DNA from: an uncultured Ellagibacter sp.
GTDB lineage: Bacteria; Actinomycetota; Coriobacteriia; Coriobacteriales; Eggerthellaceae
Reading direction: 5' to 3'
DNA length: 16,602 bases
NCBI RefSeq assembly: GCF_934636505.1
Contig: NZ_CAKUAL010000045.1
Span: 1-16,602 of the forward strand
The translations under genes and the position numbers were made by a program. Below, piece by piece: positions 7,278-12,592 of this stretch (position 1 is its first letter; every line of letters starts with the position of its first letter). A model generated the notes under the pieces. It had not been told where the DNA came from. It made no database searches and was given only the letters and a program-made list of their open reading frames with translations.

Positions 7278-8333
7278 ATGAGCAACGAAGACAGCTTCCT
7301 CGCATCGAAGAAGCGCAGTGACGAAATCCGCGCCGACCTGGCCGTGCATCCCGAGAAATACCTCATGCTCACCGGCGACCGACCCACGGGCCGCCTGCAT
7401 CTGGGGCATTACTTCGGCACAATCAGGGAACGCGTGGCGCTGCAGAACCTCGGCGTCCCCACCCGCGTCGTCATCGCCGACTATCAGGTGATCACCGACC
7501 GCGACACGACCGCTAATATCGCCGACAACGTGCACAACATGGTGATCGATTACCTGGCCTGCGGGATCGACCCCGAGAAGACCATCATCTTCACGCATTC
7601 GCACATTCCCGCATTGAACCAGCTCATGCTCCCCTTCCTCTCGCTTTGCACCGAAGCTGAGCTTGAACGCAACCCCACGGTGAAAGCCGAGCAGGAGGCG
7701 TCGGGGCACGCGCTCACAGGCCTGCTTTTGACCTACCCCGTGCACCAGGCGTGCGACATCCTGTTCTGCAAGGGCAACATCGTGCCCGTCGGCAAAGACC
7801 AGCTGCCGCACATCGAGCAGACGCGCCAGATCGCGCGCCGCTTCAACGAGCGCTATGCGCAGGTGTTCCCCGAGCCCGAAGGCCTTCTGACCGACGCCGT
7901 TTTGATCCCAGGACTTGACGGCCGCAAGATGTCGAAGAGCTATGGCAACGCCATCAGCCTCTCGGCGACGGCGGAGGAGACAGCGAAGCTCATCAAGAAG
8001 TCGCAAACCGACTCCGACCGCAACATCACTTTCGATCCCGACAACCGCCCCGGCGTGTCCGCCCTGCTCACCACGGCAGCGCTTTGCACTGGGCGCACGG
8101 AAGTCGAGATTGCGGAGGAAATCGGCGACGGCGGCTCGGGCACGCTCAAGAAGTACGTCACCCAAAGCGTGAACGACTATCTCGCGCCTATCCGCGCGCG
8201 CCGCGAGGAGCTTATGCAGGACCCGGCGTATATCGCCGACATCCTGGCCGACGGCAACCGCCGCGCGAACGAAATCGCGAACGAAACGCTTGGCGAGGTT
8301 CGCGAGGCGATGGGTATGGTCTACACCGTCTAA
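7278..8333 (+). CDS. trpS: Tryptophan--tRNA ligase
   Basis: Class Ic aminoacyl-tRNA synthetase charging tRNA-Trp with tryptophan in the cytosol. The 351-residue protein has the HIGH-type signature in GDRPTGRLHLGHYFG (HLGH at 41-44), the KMSKS loop in DGRKMSKSYGN (217-221) and HQACDIL around D160, where the conserved Asp recognises the indole nitrogen. The ATG at 7278 has GGGAG about 10 nt upstream. The gene is single, has a terminator at 8357-8394, and stands just upstream of the tRNA gene used as integration site. Family assignment is secure; TyrRS is excluded by overall similarity and the HQACD stretch. Confidence 0.95.
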   Translation: MSNEDSFLASKKRSDEIRADLAVHPEKYLMLTGDRPTGRLHLGHYFGTIRERVALQNLGVPTRVVIADYQVITDRDTTANIADNVHNMVIDYLACGIDPEKTIIFTHSHIPALNQLMLPFLSLCTEAELERNPTVKAEQEASGHALTGLLLTYPVHQACDILFCKGNIVPVGKDQLPHIEQTRQIARRFNERYAQVFPEPEGLLTDAVLIPGLDGRKMSKSYGNAISLSATAEETAKLIKKSQTDSDRNITFDPDNRPGVSALLTTAALCTGRTEVEIAEEIGDGGSGTLKKYVTQSVNDYLAPIRARREELMQDPAYIADILADGNRRANEIANETLGEVREAMGMVYTV

Positions 8334-8356
8334 GCGCAAGAGACACAGAGCAGAAA

Positions 8357-8394
8357 AAGCGCCGTCGAGGTTTCTCGGCGGCGCTTCGCATTTT
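8357..8394 (+). terminator. Terminator after trpS
   Basis: A 13-bp stem (AAGCGCCGTCGAG at 8357-8369 pairing with 8374-8386, one G-T wobble, GTTT loop) is followed by a weak T-run ending in TTTT at 8391-8394. It lies 23 bp past the trpS stop. Confidence 0.75.
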
Positions 8395-8395
8395 G

Positions 8396-8440
8396 TGGTG
8401 GGCCCACCCGGATTCGAACCGAGAACCAAAGGATTATGAG
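8396..8440. repeat. attL: remnant of tRNA-Met 3' half
   Basis: These 45 bp equal 14868-14912 except at one position (8406 A versus 14878 G). They cover the 3' half of the tRNA from the anticodon CAT to CCA, then diverge into element DNA. Core identity is 34 bp (8407-8440). It is only the displaced 3' fragment, not a functional tRNA. Confidence 0.93.
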
Positions 8441-8512
8441 GCGGTTTTTCTGGATACAACGACAATTATCTGCGTATCGTTATGCCCGTCCAACCTGCGA
8501 TTATGTACTAGT

Positions 8513-8530
8513 GCGATATATAGCGATATT
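8513..8530. repeat. Direct GCGATAT repeats near attL
   Basis: GCGATATA (8513-8520) and GCGATATT (8523-8530) are spaced by 10 bp, one helical turn, just before the arm-type repeat. The spacing suits an excisionase or integrase accessory site. The function is inferred from position only. Confidence 0.4.
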
Positions 8531-8535
8531 GTGCG

Positions 8536-8556
8536 TTGTGACCATATTGTGACCAA
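8536..8556. repeat. Left arm-type integrase binding site
   Basis: Two TTGTGACCA units with an 11-bp period (TA between them, followed by A) are repeated identically and in the same orientation at 14780-14800. They lie 96 bp inside attL. Paired arm-type sites flanking the core are typical of the heterobivalent lambda-type integrases. Confidence 0.8.
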
Positions 8557-8598
8557 TAATCGGCATGCTTCGGCGGCTACCCGAAAGGAGAAACCGCT

Positions 8599-8883
8599 AT
8601 GCCCAACCAAACGAGAAGCGCCATCCACGACGCGGCGACGAAGGCCGAAACCCTGGCATACAACCTCGCGAACGCGAGCAGCCTCGCCCTGATGCTGAGC
8701 GAGGTGCTGGACAAGGAGATAGGCGGCACGATCGAGGGGCAGTCCCTCGCGGCGCTCATAACGCTGCTGGACAAGCTGGCAGAAGACTGCGAGGGCCTGA
8801 GCGGGGACCTGTACGGCCTGCGCAATCGCCTGCCCCTCGGAGAATGCTGTGGGATGACGAGCGCTTGGCCCAGTTCCAAGTGA
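8599..8883 (+). CDS. Hypothetical helical protein of the integrative element
   Basis: The 94-residue product is not assigned to a family. The ATG at 8599 is preceded by AAGGAG at a 9-nt spacing. The sequence is mostly alpha-helical in character, rich in Ala, Leu and Glu (residues 8-75), without signal peptide or membrane segment, and ends in a short Cys-containing tail (ECCGMT). It is the only plus-strand gene at the left end, directly inside attL, and is followed by a strong hairpin at 8930-8959, so it is a self-contained unit. The antisense reading of 141 residues is rejected. A regulatory role is possible but not shown. Confidence 0.72.
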   Translation: MPNQTRSAIHDAATKAETLAYNLANASSLALMLSEVLDKEIGGTIEGQSLAALITLLDKLAEDCEGLSGDLYGLRNRLPLGECCGMTSAWPSSK

Positions 8884-8929
8884 TCGAACGACAGCATGAC
8901 GGCGGAATTGCCCCTTGAAGCCCGAGAGG

Positions 8930-8959
8930 GGGAAGGCCCCGCTTCGGCGGGGCCTTCCC
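8930..8959. terminator. Strong GC hairpin, probable bidirectional terminator
   Basis: A perfect 13-bp stem GGGAAGGCCCCGC/GCGGGGCCTTCCC closes a TTCG loop, 46 bp after the stop of the 94-residue gene and downstream of the minus-strand operon. A true T-run is missing on both strands, so the strength as a terminator is uncertain. Confidence 0.6.
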
Positions 8960-9002
8960 ATGCTCTCGCGCCCTTCTGCGGAGCGGCCTTCGCGTAGAAC
9001 AT

Positions 9003-9029
9003 GATTCGAACCCATAGTGGGTTCGAATC
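9003..9029. repeat. Perfect inverted repeat of a tRNA T-arm sequence
   Basis: GATTCGAACCCA (9003-9014) and TGGGTTCGAATC (9018-9029) are exact 12-bp arms around TAG. Each contains the T-loop consensus of tRNAs, and on the plus strand GTGGG-TTCGAAT-CCTAC also folds as a T-arm. No D- or anticodon arm is found near it. GATTCGAACC is shared with the att core. Confidence 0.7.
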
Positions 9030-9146
9030 CTACTTGCAATCGGTCATAAAACGCCTGGCCAAACGCATGTCTTGGCAGCGCGGTAGCTTTGGCGGTAGCT
9101 CAAGCGGTAGCTTTGACCCGAGTCCGAATCCCGAAAGCCCGCCGCC

Positions 9147-9284
9147 CTAGGGATTCCACGCCCCGGATTCGACGTCCCTCTTGAAGTCTTCGAACCCCCT
9201 CTCGAAATCGGCGTCAAGCAAGTCTTCGAGGCTCCCCAGGTCGTCCAAGTCGAAATCGAGGCTCGGCCATTCGCCATCGTGCAT
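9147..9284 (-). CDS. Small acidic protein, last gene of the element's minus-strand operon
   Basis: Reading from the ATG at 9284 gives 45 residues, MHDGEWPSLDFDLDDLGSLE onward, ending in GAWNP. The protein is strongly acidic (many Asp and Glu, alternating with Leu and Phe), without known family. The ATG has a GAGGAG only 3 nt away. An in-frame ATT at 9299, preceded by AAAGGAG at 8 nt, would add five residues and has the better-placed ribosome site, so the true start is uncertain. A longer TTG-initiated frame over the same bases (9044-9298) has poor composition and is rejected. Three repeats with a TTTTGGGCCTG core lie just upstream. Confidence 0.55.
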   Translation of the reverse strand: MHDGEWPSLDFDLDDLGSLEDLLDADFERGFEDFKRDVESGAWNP

Positions 9285-9316
9285 GCACTCCTCGCCAATG
9301 CGCCCGTCTCCTTTCC

Positions 9317-9381
9317 TTTTGGGCCTGCAAGTATTCCTTTTTTAGGGCCTGCAGAAACTCTTTTGGGCCTGTCAAAAACTC
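9317..9381. repeat. Three tandem degenerate TTTTGGGCCTG repeats
   Basis: Units at 9317-9337, 9338-9360 and 9361-9381 (21, 23 and 21 bp) share TTTT(A)GGGCCTG, and the last two end in AAACTC. They lie between the 45- and 86-residue genes in an AT-rich patch. They could be operators, a second set of iterons or a processing site. Confidence 0.65.
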
Positions 9382-9460
9382 TTTTTATTGGTTCTCATTG
9401 TTCTCGCAGACCACCCAGCGAGCGGCCCCTGCGCTTCCGTGCTTTATGGCGTCCGAAAAT

Positions 9461-9565
9461 CGTCAGGGTCGACTGACACCGCCAGGCGGCGGGAGGCGAG
9501 ACGCGCTTCCCACCTGGGGATGCTCCGCCTCAACCGCCTCCCTGCGGCGTTTAATCGCCCTGACG
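9461..9565. other. Non-coding structured segment between operon genes
   Basis: The 300 bp between 9285 and 9584 have no convincing gene. Apart from the tandem repeats, nested inverted repeats occur: CGTCAGGG (9461-9468) with CCCTGACG (9558-9565), and inside it GGGAGGCG (9491-9498) with CGCCTCCC (9535-9542). A small RNA, a replication structure or a gene remnant are possible. No T-run follows. Confidence 0.4.
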
Positions 9566-9584
9566 GTTATCAGACGGCGCGTAG

Positions 9585-9845
9585 CTACAAGAGCCCCGCC
9601 ATCCTGCGGAAAATGAGGTCAGCCCAGTACCCGTAGCATTCGGGGTGGTATGCCGCGTTCTCAGCGCAATCGGCCATGATGCCGAAGATGGAGCGATCGG
9701 AATCGCCTGCCAGCTTGTCGCGCGTCTCGCAGTTGAGCTTCGTCACCTCGACGCGGAACGCCTCGGGGTTCTTGCCGGGTCCCCGTCTCAGAAGCCCGTC
9801 CATCTTCTCGGTGTACTCTCTGAAAACACCTTTACTGCCACTCAT
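9585..9845 (-). CDS. Hypothetical protein of the integrative element (86 aa)
   Basis: Not assigned to a family. The ATG at 9845 overlaps the stop of the preceding 209-residue gene by one base (TGATG), so it is translationally coupled. The 86 residues have a charged N-terminal half and a C-terminal half with ADCAENAAYHPECYGYWADL, an aromatic- and Cys-containing segment. No membrane segment or known catalytic motif is visible. Position at the end of the coupled operon suggests an accessory role in replication or element maintenance, which is inference only. Confidence 0.72.
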   Translation of the reverse strand: MSGSKGVFREYTEKMDGLLRRGPGKNPEAFRVEVTKLNCETRDKLAGDSDRSIFGIMADCAENAAYHPECYGYWADLIFRRMAGLL

Positions 9846-10474
9846 CAGAACACCTCCATCATCGGCTCAACCTGCTTATCCCAATGCGGGCTGTAGTCGC
9901 TGCACGTGAAACGTTCGAGCGTCCTGCACAGCGTCTTGAAGTTTGCCTTCACCGCATCAGGCCCGTATCCCTCGGCGTAGGCCGAATAGGCGTTCCGAAG
10001 CTCGGCTGACGCCACGCCCGCCTTGACGCGCGGCTCGACCTTGCCCGCAAGGTACCGAAGCATGGTCCCGTTCTCGGCGTACTTGCCGAAAGCGGCCGCG
10101 TAGTCTGAATCCTCCATGATGCCCGAGTCTGCCAGCGCGGAGAACGCCAGGTCGAACTTGCCCGAATCGATGGAGTAGAAGGATTCGACATCCTTATCGA
10201 GCGCCCTACGCCCTTCCCTCGCCAGCTTCGCCGACTCGGCCTTGCAGGCTCTCACCGTCTCTGAGAGGCGCTTGGAAGCTGCCTCTCGGGCCTCCTGGGC
10301 CTCGGCTAGCTCGCGGTAGCTCGGGCGGCTTTGAGAGCCGGCGTAGTTGCGGCGCTCCACGGCCTTGAACGCCTCGTTCGCCGTTTGGCTCGCTCTCAGA
10401 GCGTCCAAGTACCTATCCATGATCCCCTGCCCGCCGTCGACGATCTTCTCGGCGTGATGCCTGAACCTGCCCAT
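9845..10474 (-). CDS. Hypothetical coiled-coil protein of the integrative element (209 aa)
   Basis: Not assigned to a family. The ATG at 10474 has AAGGAG 8 nt upstream and lies 12 bp after the preceding zinc-ribbon gene. The N-terminal part (about 5-50) is basic and helical, residues 52-95 form a likely coiled coil (YRELAEAQEAREAASKRL and on), and the C-terminal half is mixed helical. No signal peptide, membrane segment or catalytic motif is seen. It belongs to the coupled minus-strand operon behind the replication initiator candidate, so DNA-associated or element-maintenance functions are plausible but unproven. Confidence 0.78.
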   Translation of the reverse strand: MGRFRHHAEKIVDGGQGIMDRYLDALRASQTANEAFKAVERRNYAGSQSRPSYRELAEAQEAREAASKRLSETVRACKAESAKLAREGRRALDKDVESFYSIDSGKFDLAFSALADSGIMEDSDYAAAFGKYAENGTMLRYLAGKVEPRVKAGVASAELRNAYSAYAEGYGPDAVKANFKTLCRTLERFTCSDYSPHWDKQVEPMMEVF

Positions 10475-10486
10475 ACTTGAATCTCC

Positions 10487-10825
10487 TTATCTGTCGAAAT
10501 AGTCTTGAGTGCTGGACGTCCGCTTGATGTCGACGCCCTCCCTCTTCTTGAGCCGATGCGCAACCTGCCTCGCGGCGTCGCTCTCCTTGTGGGCGAGGAT
10601 GAGACGCTCATACTCCCTGTTCGCGTCCCTCTTGGCCCTCTCAAGGCAGGTGAGGCACACGCCGTAGTAGTCCGCCGCCCTCGTGCCGGGAATCAGGAAG
10701 GCGCAGCCGCACATGGGGCAGAGTACCCTCTCGGGGTCCGTCTCGGCGGCTATCAGCCTCTCGACCATGCCCTGCCTGTCGCGGCGGTTGAGCATGTCGG
10801 TGACGGTCATACCTGCCTTCGCCAT
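10487..10825 (-). CDS. Small zinc-ribbon protein of the integrative element (112 aa)
   Basis: Two Cys pairs, CPMC (C36, C39) and CLTC (C57, C60), with about 17 residues between them form a probable zinc ribbon, followed by a long charged helix (about 61-98) and a basic C-terminus. The ATG at 10825 lies inside the preceding initiator gene (19-bp overlap) with a GTGAGG ribosome site. Starts further upstream would read antisense-like Arg-rich sequence through the neighbour gene and are rejected. Small zinc-ribbon proteins in such operons often bind nucleic acid or partner proteins; the specific function here is unknown. Confidence 0.75.
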   Translation of the reverse strand: MAKAGMTVTDMLNRRDRQGMVERLIAAETDPERVLCPMCGCAFLIPGTRAADYYGVCLTCLERAKRDANREYERLILAHKESDAARQVAHRLKKREGVDIKRTSSTQDYFDR

Positions 10826-11568
10826 TCGGGCCTCACCGCCTTCCCGCAGCTGCGGCACTCGGCTATCCTCGGGTTGCCGGCGAACGGCTCGACCGGGGAG
10901 CCGCAGACGGGGCACGTCGGGCCGTCCTGGGCGCGGGGCGCGGGCTTGCCCGCAGCCGCGCTTCGCGCCCCCTCTGATGTATTCTCTGAAGTACTCTGAT
11001 GGTGTTTTCGGAACCCCAGGTCAGCATGTACCCCCGACCCCCTTATTTCGGGGTCGTGACCCCCGTATTCCAACACAGTGACCCCCCTATTTTCGTTTTC
11101 CACAGAGTTTTCCACCGTGATAGGGGGGTCGCATATGACCCCCGCTTTCTCCTCCCCCGTCGAAACAGGGAGGTCATACGAGCCTTCGGCAACGTCGGCG
11201 CGCGTCGGGTACGTAACGTAAACGCTCGCGCGCCCCCGCCTGCCCTGCCTCGCCCTGTCGACGACGCCCGATTCGACCAACAGCCTCACTCCCTTCCTCA
11301 CATTCTTCGAGCCCCCGCCGAACATCTCCTCGGCTATGGCCGCGTTGCTCACCACCGCCGCCTCGAAGTCTTTCAGCGGAACGTCGCCCATGCCGCAGGC
11401 GTCGGCCCATTCCGCCACGGCGCGCTTGTCCTCGCAGCCCAGGCCCCCCGCGGGGCGCGATCGGCTGATTATGGCCGCGTACGCCTTGCCCGTCACCTTG
11501 GGGCGCGTCTCCATGGCCTCGGCGAGCCTGGCCATCGTCGGCGCGCGCACCTTGCCCCAGCCGCCCAC
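10807..11568 (-). CDS. Candidate replication initiator: winged-helix plus zinc ribbon, with origin iterons inside
   Basis: The 253-residue product starts at GTG 11568, 3 bp after the stop of the preceding gene; M12 (11535) is an alternative start. An N-terminal helix-turn-helix/winged-helix region (about 25-121) includes NAAIAEEMFGGGSKNVRKGV and a wing RRGRASVYVTYP. Residues about 140-200 are a low-complexity polar linker, and a C-terminal zinc ribbon has CPVC (C219, C222) and CRSC (C238, C241). The DNA coding the linker contains three GACCCCC iterons in 22-bp phase and DnaA-box-like sites, the layout of lambda O and similar initiators whose origin lies within the gene. Therefore an initiator role is favoured, but no family name is certain; a plain transcription factor remains possible. 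Confidence 0.68.
   Translation of the reverse strand: MGGWGKVRAPTMARLAEAMETRPKVTGKAYAAIISRSRPAGGLGCEDKRAVAEWADACGMGDVPLKDFEAAVVSNAAIAEEMFGGGSKNVRKGVRLLVESGVVDRARQGRRGRASVYVTYPTRADVAEGSYDLPVSTGEEKAGVICDPPITVENSVENENRGVTVLEYGGHDPEIRGSGVHADLGFRKHHQSTSENTSEGARSAAAGKPAPRAQDGPTCPVCGSPVEPFAGNPRIAECRSCGKAVRPEWRRQV
11036..11143. repeat. Iterons with DnaA-box-like sites: probable replication origin of the element
   Basis: On the plus strand GACCCCC-N-TATT occurs at 11036, 11058 and 11080, exactly 22 bp apart (two preceded by GT). Then follow TTTTCCACA (11096-11104, fits the DnaA-box consensus TTWTNCACA) and TTTTCCACC (11108-11116), an inverted copy GACCCCCCTAT (11120-11130, minus) and a further GACCCCC (11137-11143). 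A short T-rich stretch lies between iterons and DnaA-like boxes. All lie inside the initiator candidate's linker region. Confidence 0.72.
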
Positions 11569-11571
11569 GGG

Positions 11572-12069
11572 CTACGCCATCCCGTCGAAGCGGGACTTGC
11601 GCGTTTCCAGGTACGGGCGGGCCTCGGGCATGTCGCGAAGCAGCAGGCGGGCGTAGGCCGGGGCATAGGTGTTGTTGATCGCGACGTCCTTTCCGTCGCG
11701 CCCCACGTGCTGCTCGTGCCTCAGCCGCTCCATGAGCAGTTGGATCGTGAAGGGCCTCTCCGCTTCCACCTCGCGCGCCGCCATGCCCCGCAGAACCGGG
11801 CCGACGGCCTCCCAGCGGGTCACCGCCCCGTTCCAGATGCGAACCGTCCTCGCGTCCTTCTCGGCGTCCTCCGCCGCCTCAGCTGCGCTACAATGGCCTT
11901 GCTGGCGTTCCTGAGCGCCCAGCTCGCGCCGTCCCTCTGTTTGGTCGCTGTCGGGGCGGCGCTTCGCCTTCCTGGCCCTCTTCTCGGCCCTGGGGACGTT
12001 CGAGCGGCCCCCGCAGTCCGATTTGACCGCTTCGCCGTCGATGAAGACGGCGCTTCTCCTGCGCCCCAT
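11572..12069 (-). CDS. Hypothetical protein of the integrative element (165 aa)
   Basis: Not assigned to a family. The ATG at 12069 directly follows the stop of the excisionase-like gene (TAGATG). The first 70 residues are strongly basic, Arg/Lys/Glu-rich and probably disordered. The C-terminal 90 residues form a compact region with VRIWNGAVTRWEAVGPVL and FTIQLLMERLRHEQHVGRDG, ending in a basic tail. No catalytic motif or membrane segment is seen. It sits between the regulators and the initiator candidate, so it may help replication or its control; this is inference from position. Another reading of the same bases (11888-12160) has worse composition. Confidence 0.7.
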   Translation of the reverse strand: MGRRRSAVFIDGEAVKSDCGGRSNVPRAEKRARKAKRRPDSDQTEGRRELGAQERQQGHCSAAEAAEDAEKDARTVRIWNGAVTRWEAVGPVLRGMAAREVEAERPFTIQLLMERLRHEQHVGRDGKDVAINNTYAPAYARLLLRDMPEARPYLETRKSRFDGMA

Positions 12070-12267
12070 CTACGCCACCCCCAGGAACTCGTTTAGCTTC
12101 GCTCTGGGAACGTACCACCTGCGGCCTATATGGACAGCGGGCAGCTCCCCCGAGCGGCACATGCTGCGGACGGTGTTCTTGGCGAGTCCGAGGATATCCG
12201 CCATCTGCTCGACGGTGAGCAGGTCGGGCAGGACTGCGGACGGCACGGCCCTAACGATCTTCGCCAT
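12070..12267 (-). CDS. AlpA/excisionase-like HTH protein
   Basis: A 65-residue protein with an HTH_17-type (MerR-like) DNA-binding domain: LLTVEQMADILGLAKNTVRS (15-34) and then GELPAVHIGRRWYVPRAKL (40-58), the pattern of excisionases and AlpA-type activators. The ATG at 12267 lies 17 bp inside the preceding XRE gene with AGG at 6 nt. In integrative elements such proteins bend DNA at the att site for excision or activate int. It is encoded far from int and on the other strand, so coordination with int would need a diffusible action. The assignment to the domain is secure; the excision role is inferred. Confidence 0.85.
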   Translation of the reverse strand: MAKIVRAVPSAVLPDLLTVEQMADILGLAKNTVRSMCRSGELPAVHIGRRWYVPRAKLNEFLGVA

Positions 12268-12478
12268 CGGGCACCTCCTCGAACAGCTCCGACGGGTCGC
12301 CCTCCCAGCCCAGGGCGTCGGCGATGCGCCTTCCTCGCCTCGGATACGCTGGCTCCACGCCTCGCACGATGCGCGACACGCTGGCGGGGTCTATCCCAGT
12401 GCGCCGCGCCAGATCAGCCTGAGTCATGCGCTTGCGCCACAGCACAAGGCGCAGCATGGTCTCGTTTCGCTCAGTCAT
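12251..12478 (-). CDS. XRE-family transcriptional regulator, first gene of the minus-strand operon
   Basis: The 75-residue protein contains a Cro/CI-type helix-turn-helix: LRLVLWRKRMTQADLARRTG followed by IDPASVSRIVRGVEPAYPRRGRRIADALG, then an acidic tail. The ATG at 12478 has AAAGGAG at 8 nt spacing, which rejects a longer start at 12598 that would read AT-rich intergenic DNA. It is the first gene of the coupled operon and is divergent from the cargo gene at 12593, so it probably autoregulates through the 114-bp intergenic region. Whether it is a repressor or activator cannot be decided from sequence. Confidence 0.87.
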   Translation of the reverse strand: MTERNETMLRLVLWRKRMTQADLARRTGIDPASVSRIVRGVEPAYPRRGRRIADALGWEGDPSELFEEVPDGEDR

Positions 12479-12539
12479 GTTCGTTGCTCCTTTCTCCTTG
12501 ACGGTTCCGAACGTTGCACCTAAAATGATGACTCGCAGA

Positions 12540-12567
12540 ATGACTTTATTAAATACATATTTATAAA
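12540..12567 (+). promoter_or_regulatory. Promoter of the AT-rich cargo gene
   Basis: A -35 ATGACT (12540-12545) and a -10 TATAAA (12562-12567) are separated by 16 bp, 25 bp before the ATG at 12593. The AT-rich region probably also carries the divergent promoter of the regulator operon (TTGTGT and TAATAA at 17 bp on the minus strand, weak). Confidence 0.5.
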
Positions 12568-12592
12568 GACACAAGGGAAAGTGAGCTATGCT

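Noticed and set aside
8396..8440. A second tRNA-Met gene
   Set aside because: Only the 3' half is present; beyond the anticodon the sequence is element DNA, so it is attL.
7032..8465. 477-codon minus-strand frame opposite trpS
   Set aside because: Antisense to the conserved trpS and running through a tRNA gene and a terminator; composition is that of a shadow frame.
8577..9002. 141-codon minus-strand frame over the 94-residue gene
   Set aside because: No ribosome site, Ser/Arg/Pro-rich, and it crosses the strong hairpin at 8930-8959; the plus-strand gene has a good ribosome site.
9044..9298. 84-codon TTG-initiated frame on the minus strand
   Set aside because: Ser/Arg/Thr-rich product typical of a wrong frame; the overlapping 45-residue acidic frame is more protein-like.
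9317..9381. CRISPR array
   Set aside because: Only three degenerate units without unique spacers and no cas genes.
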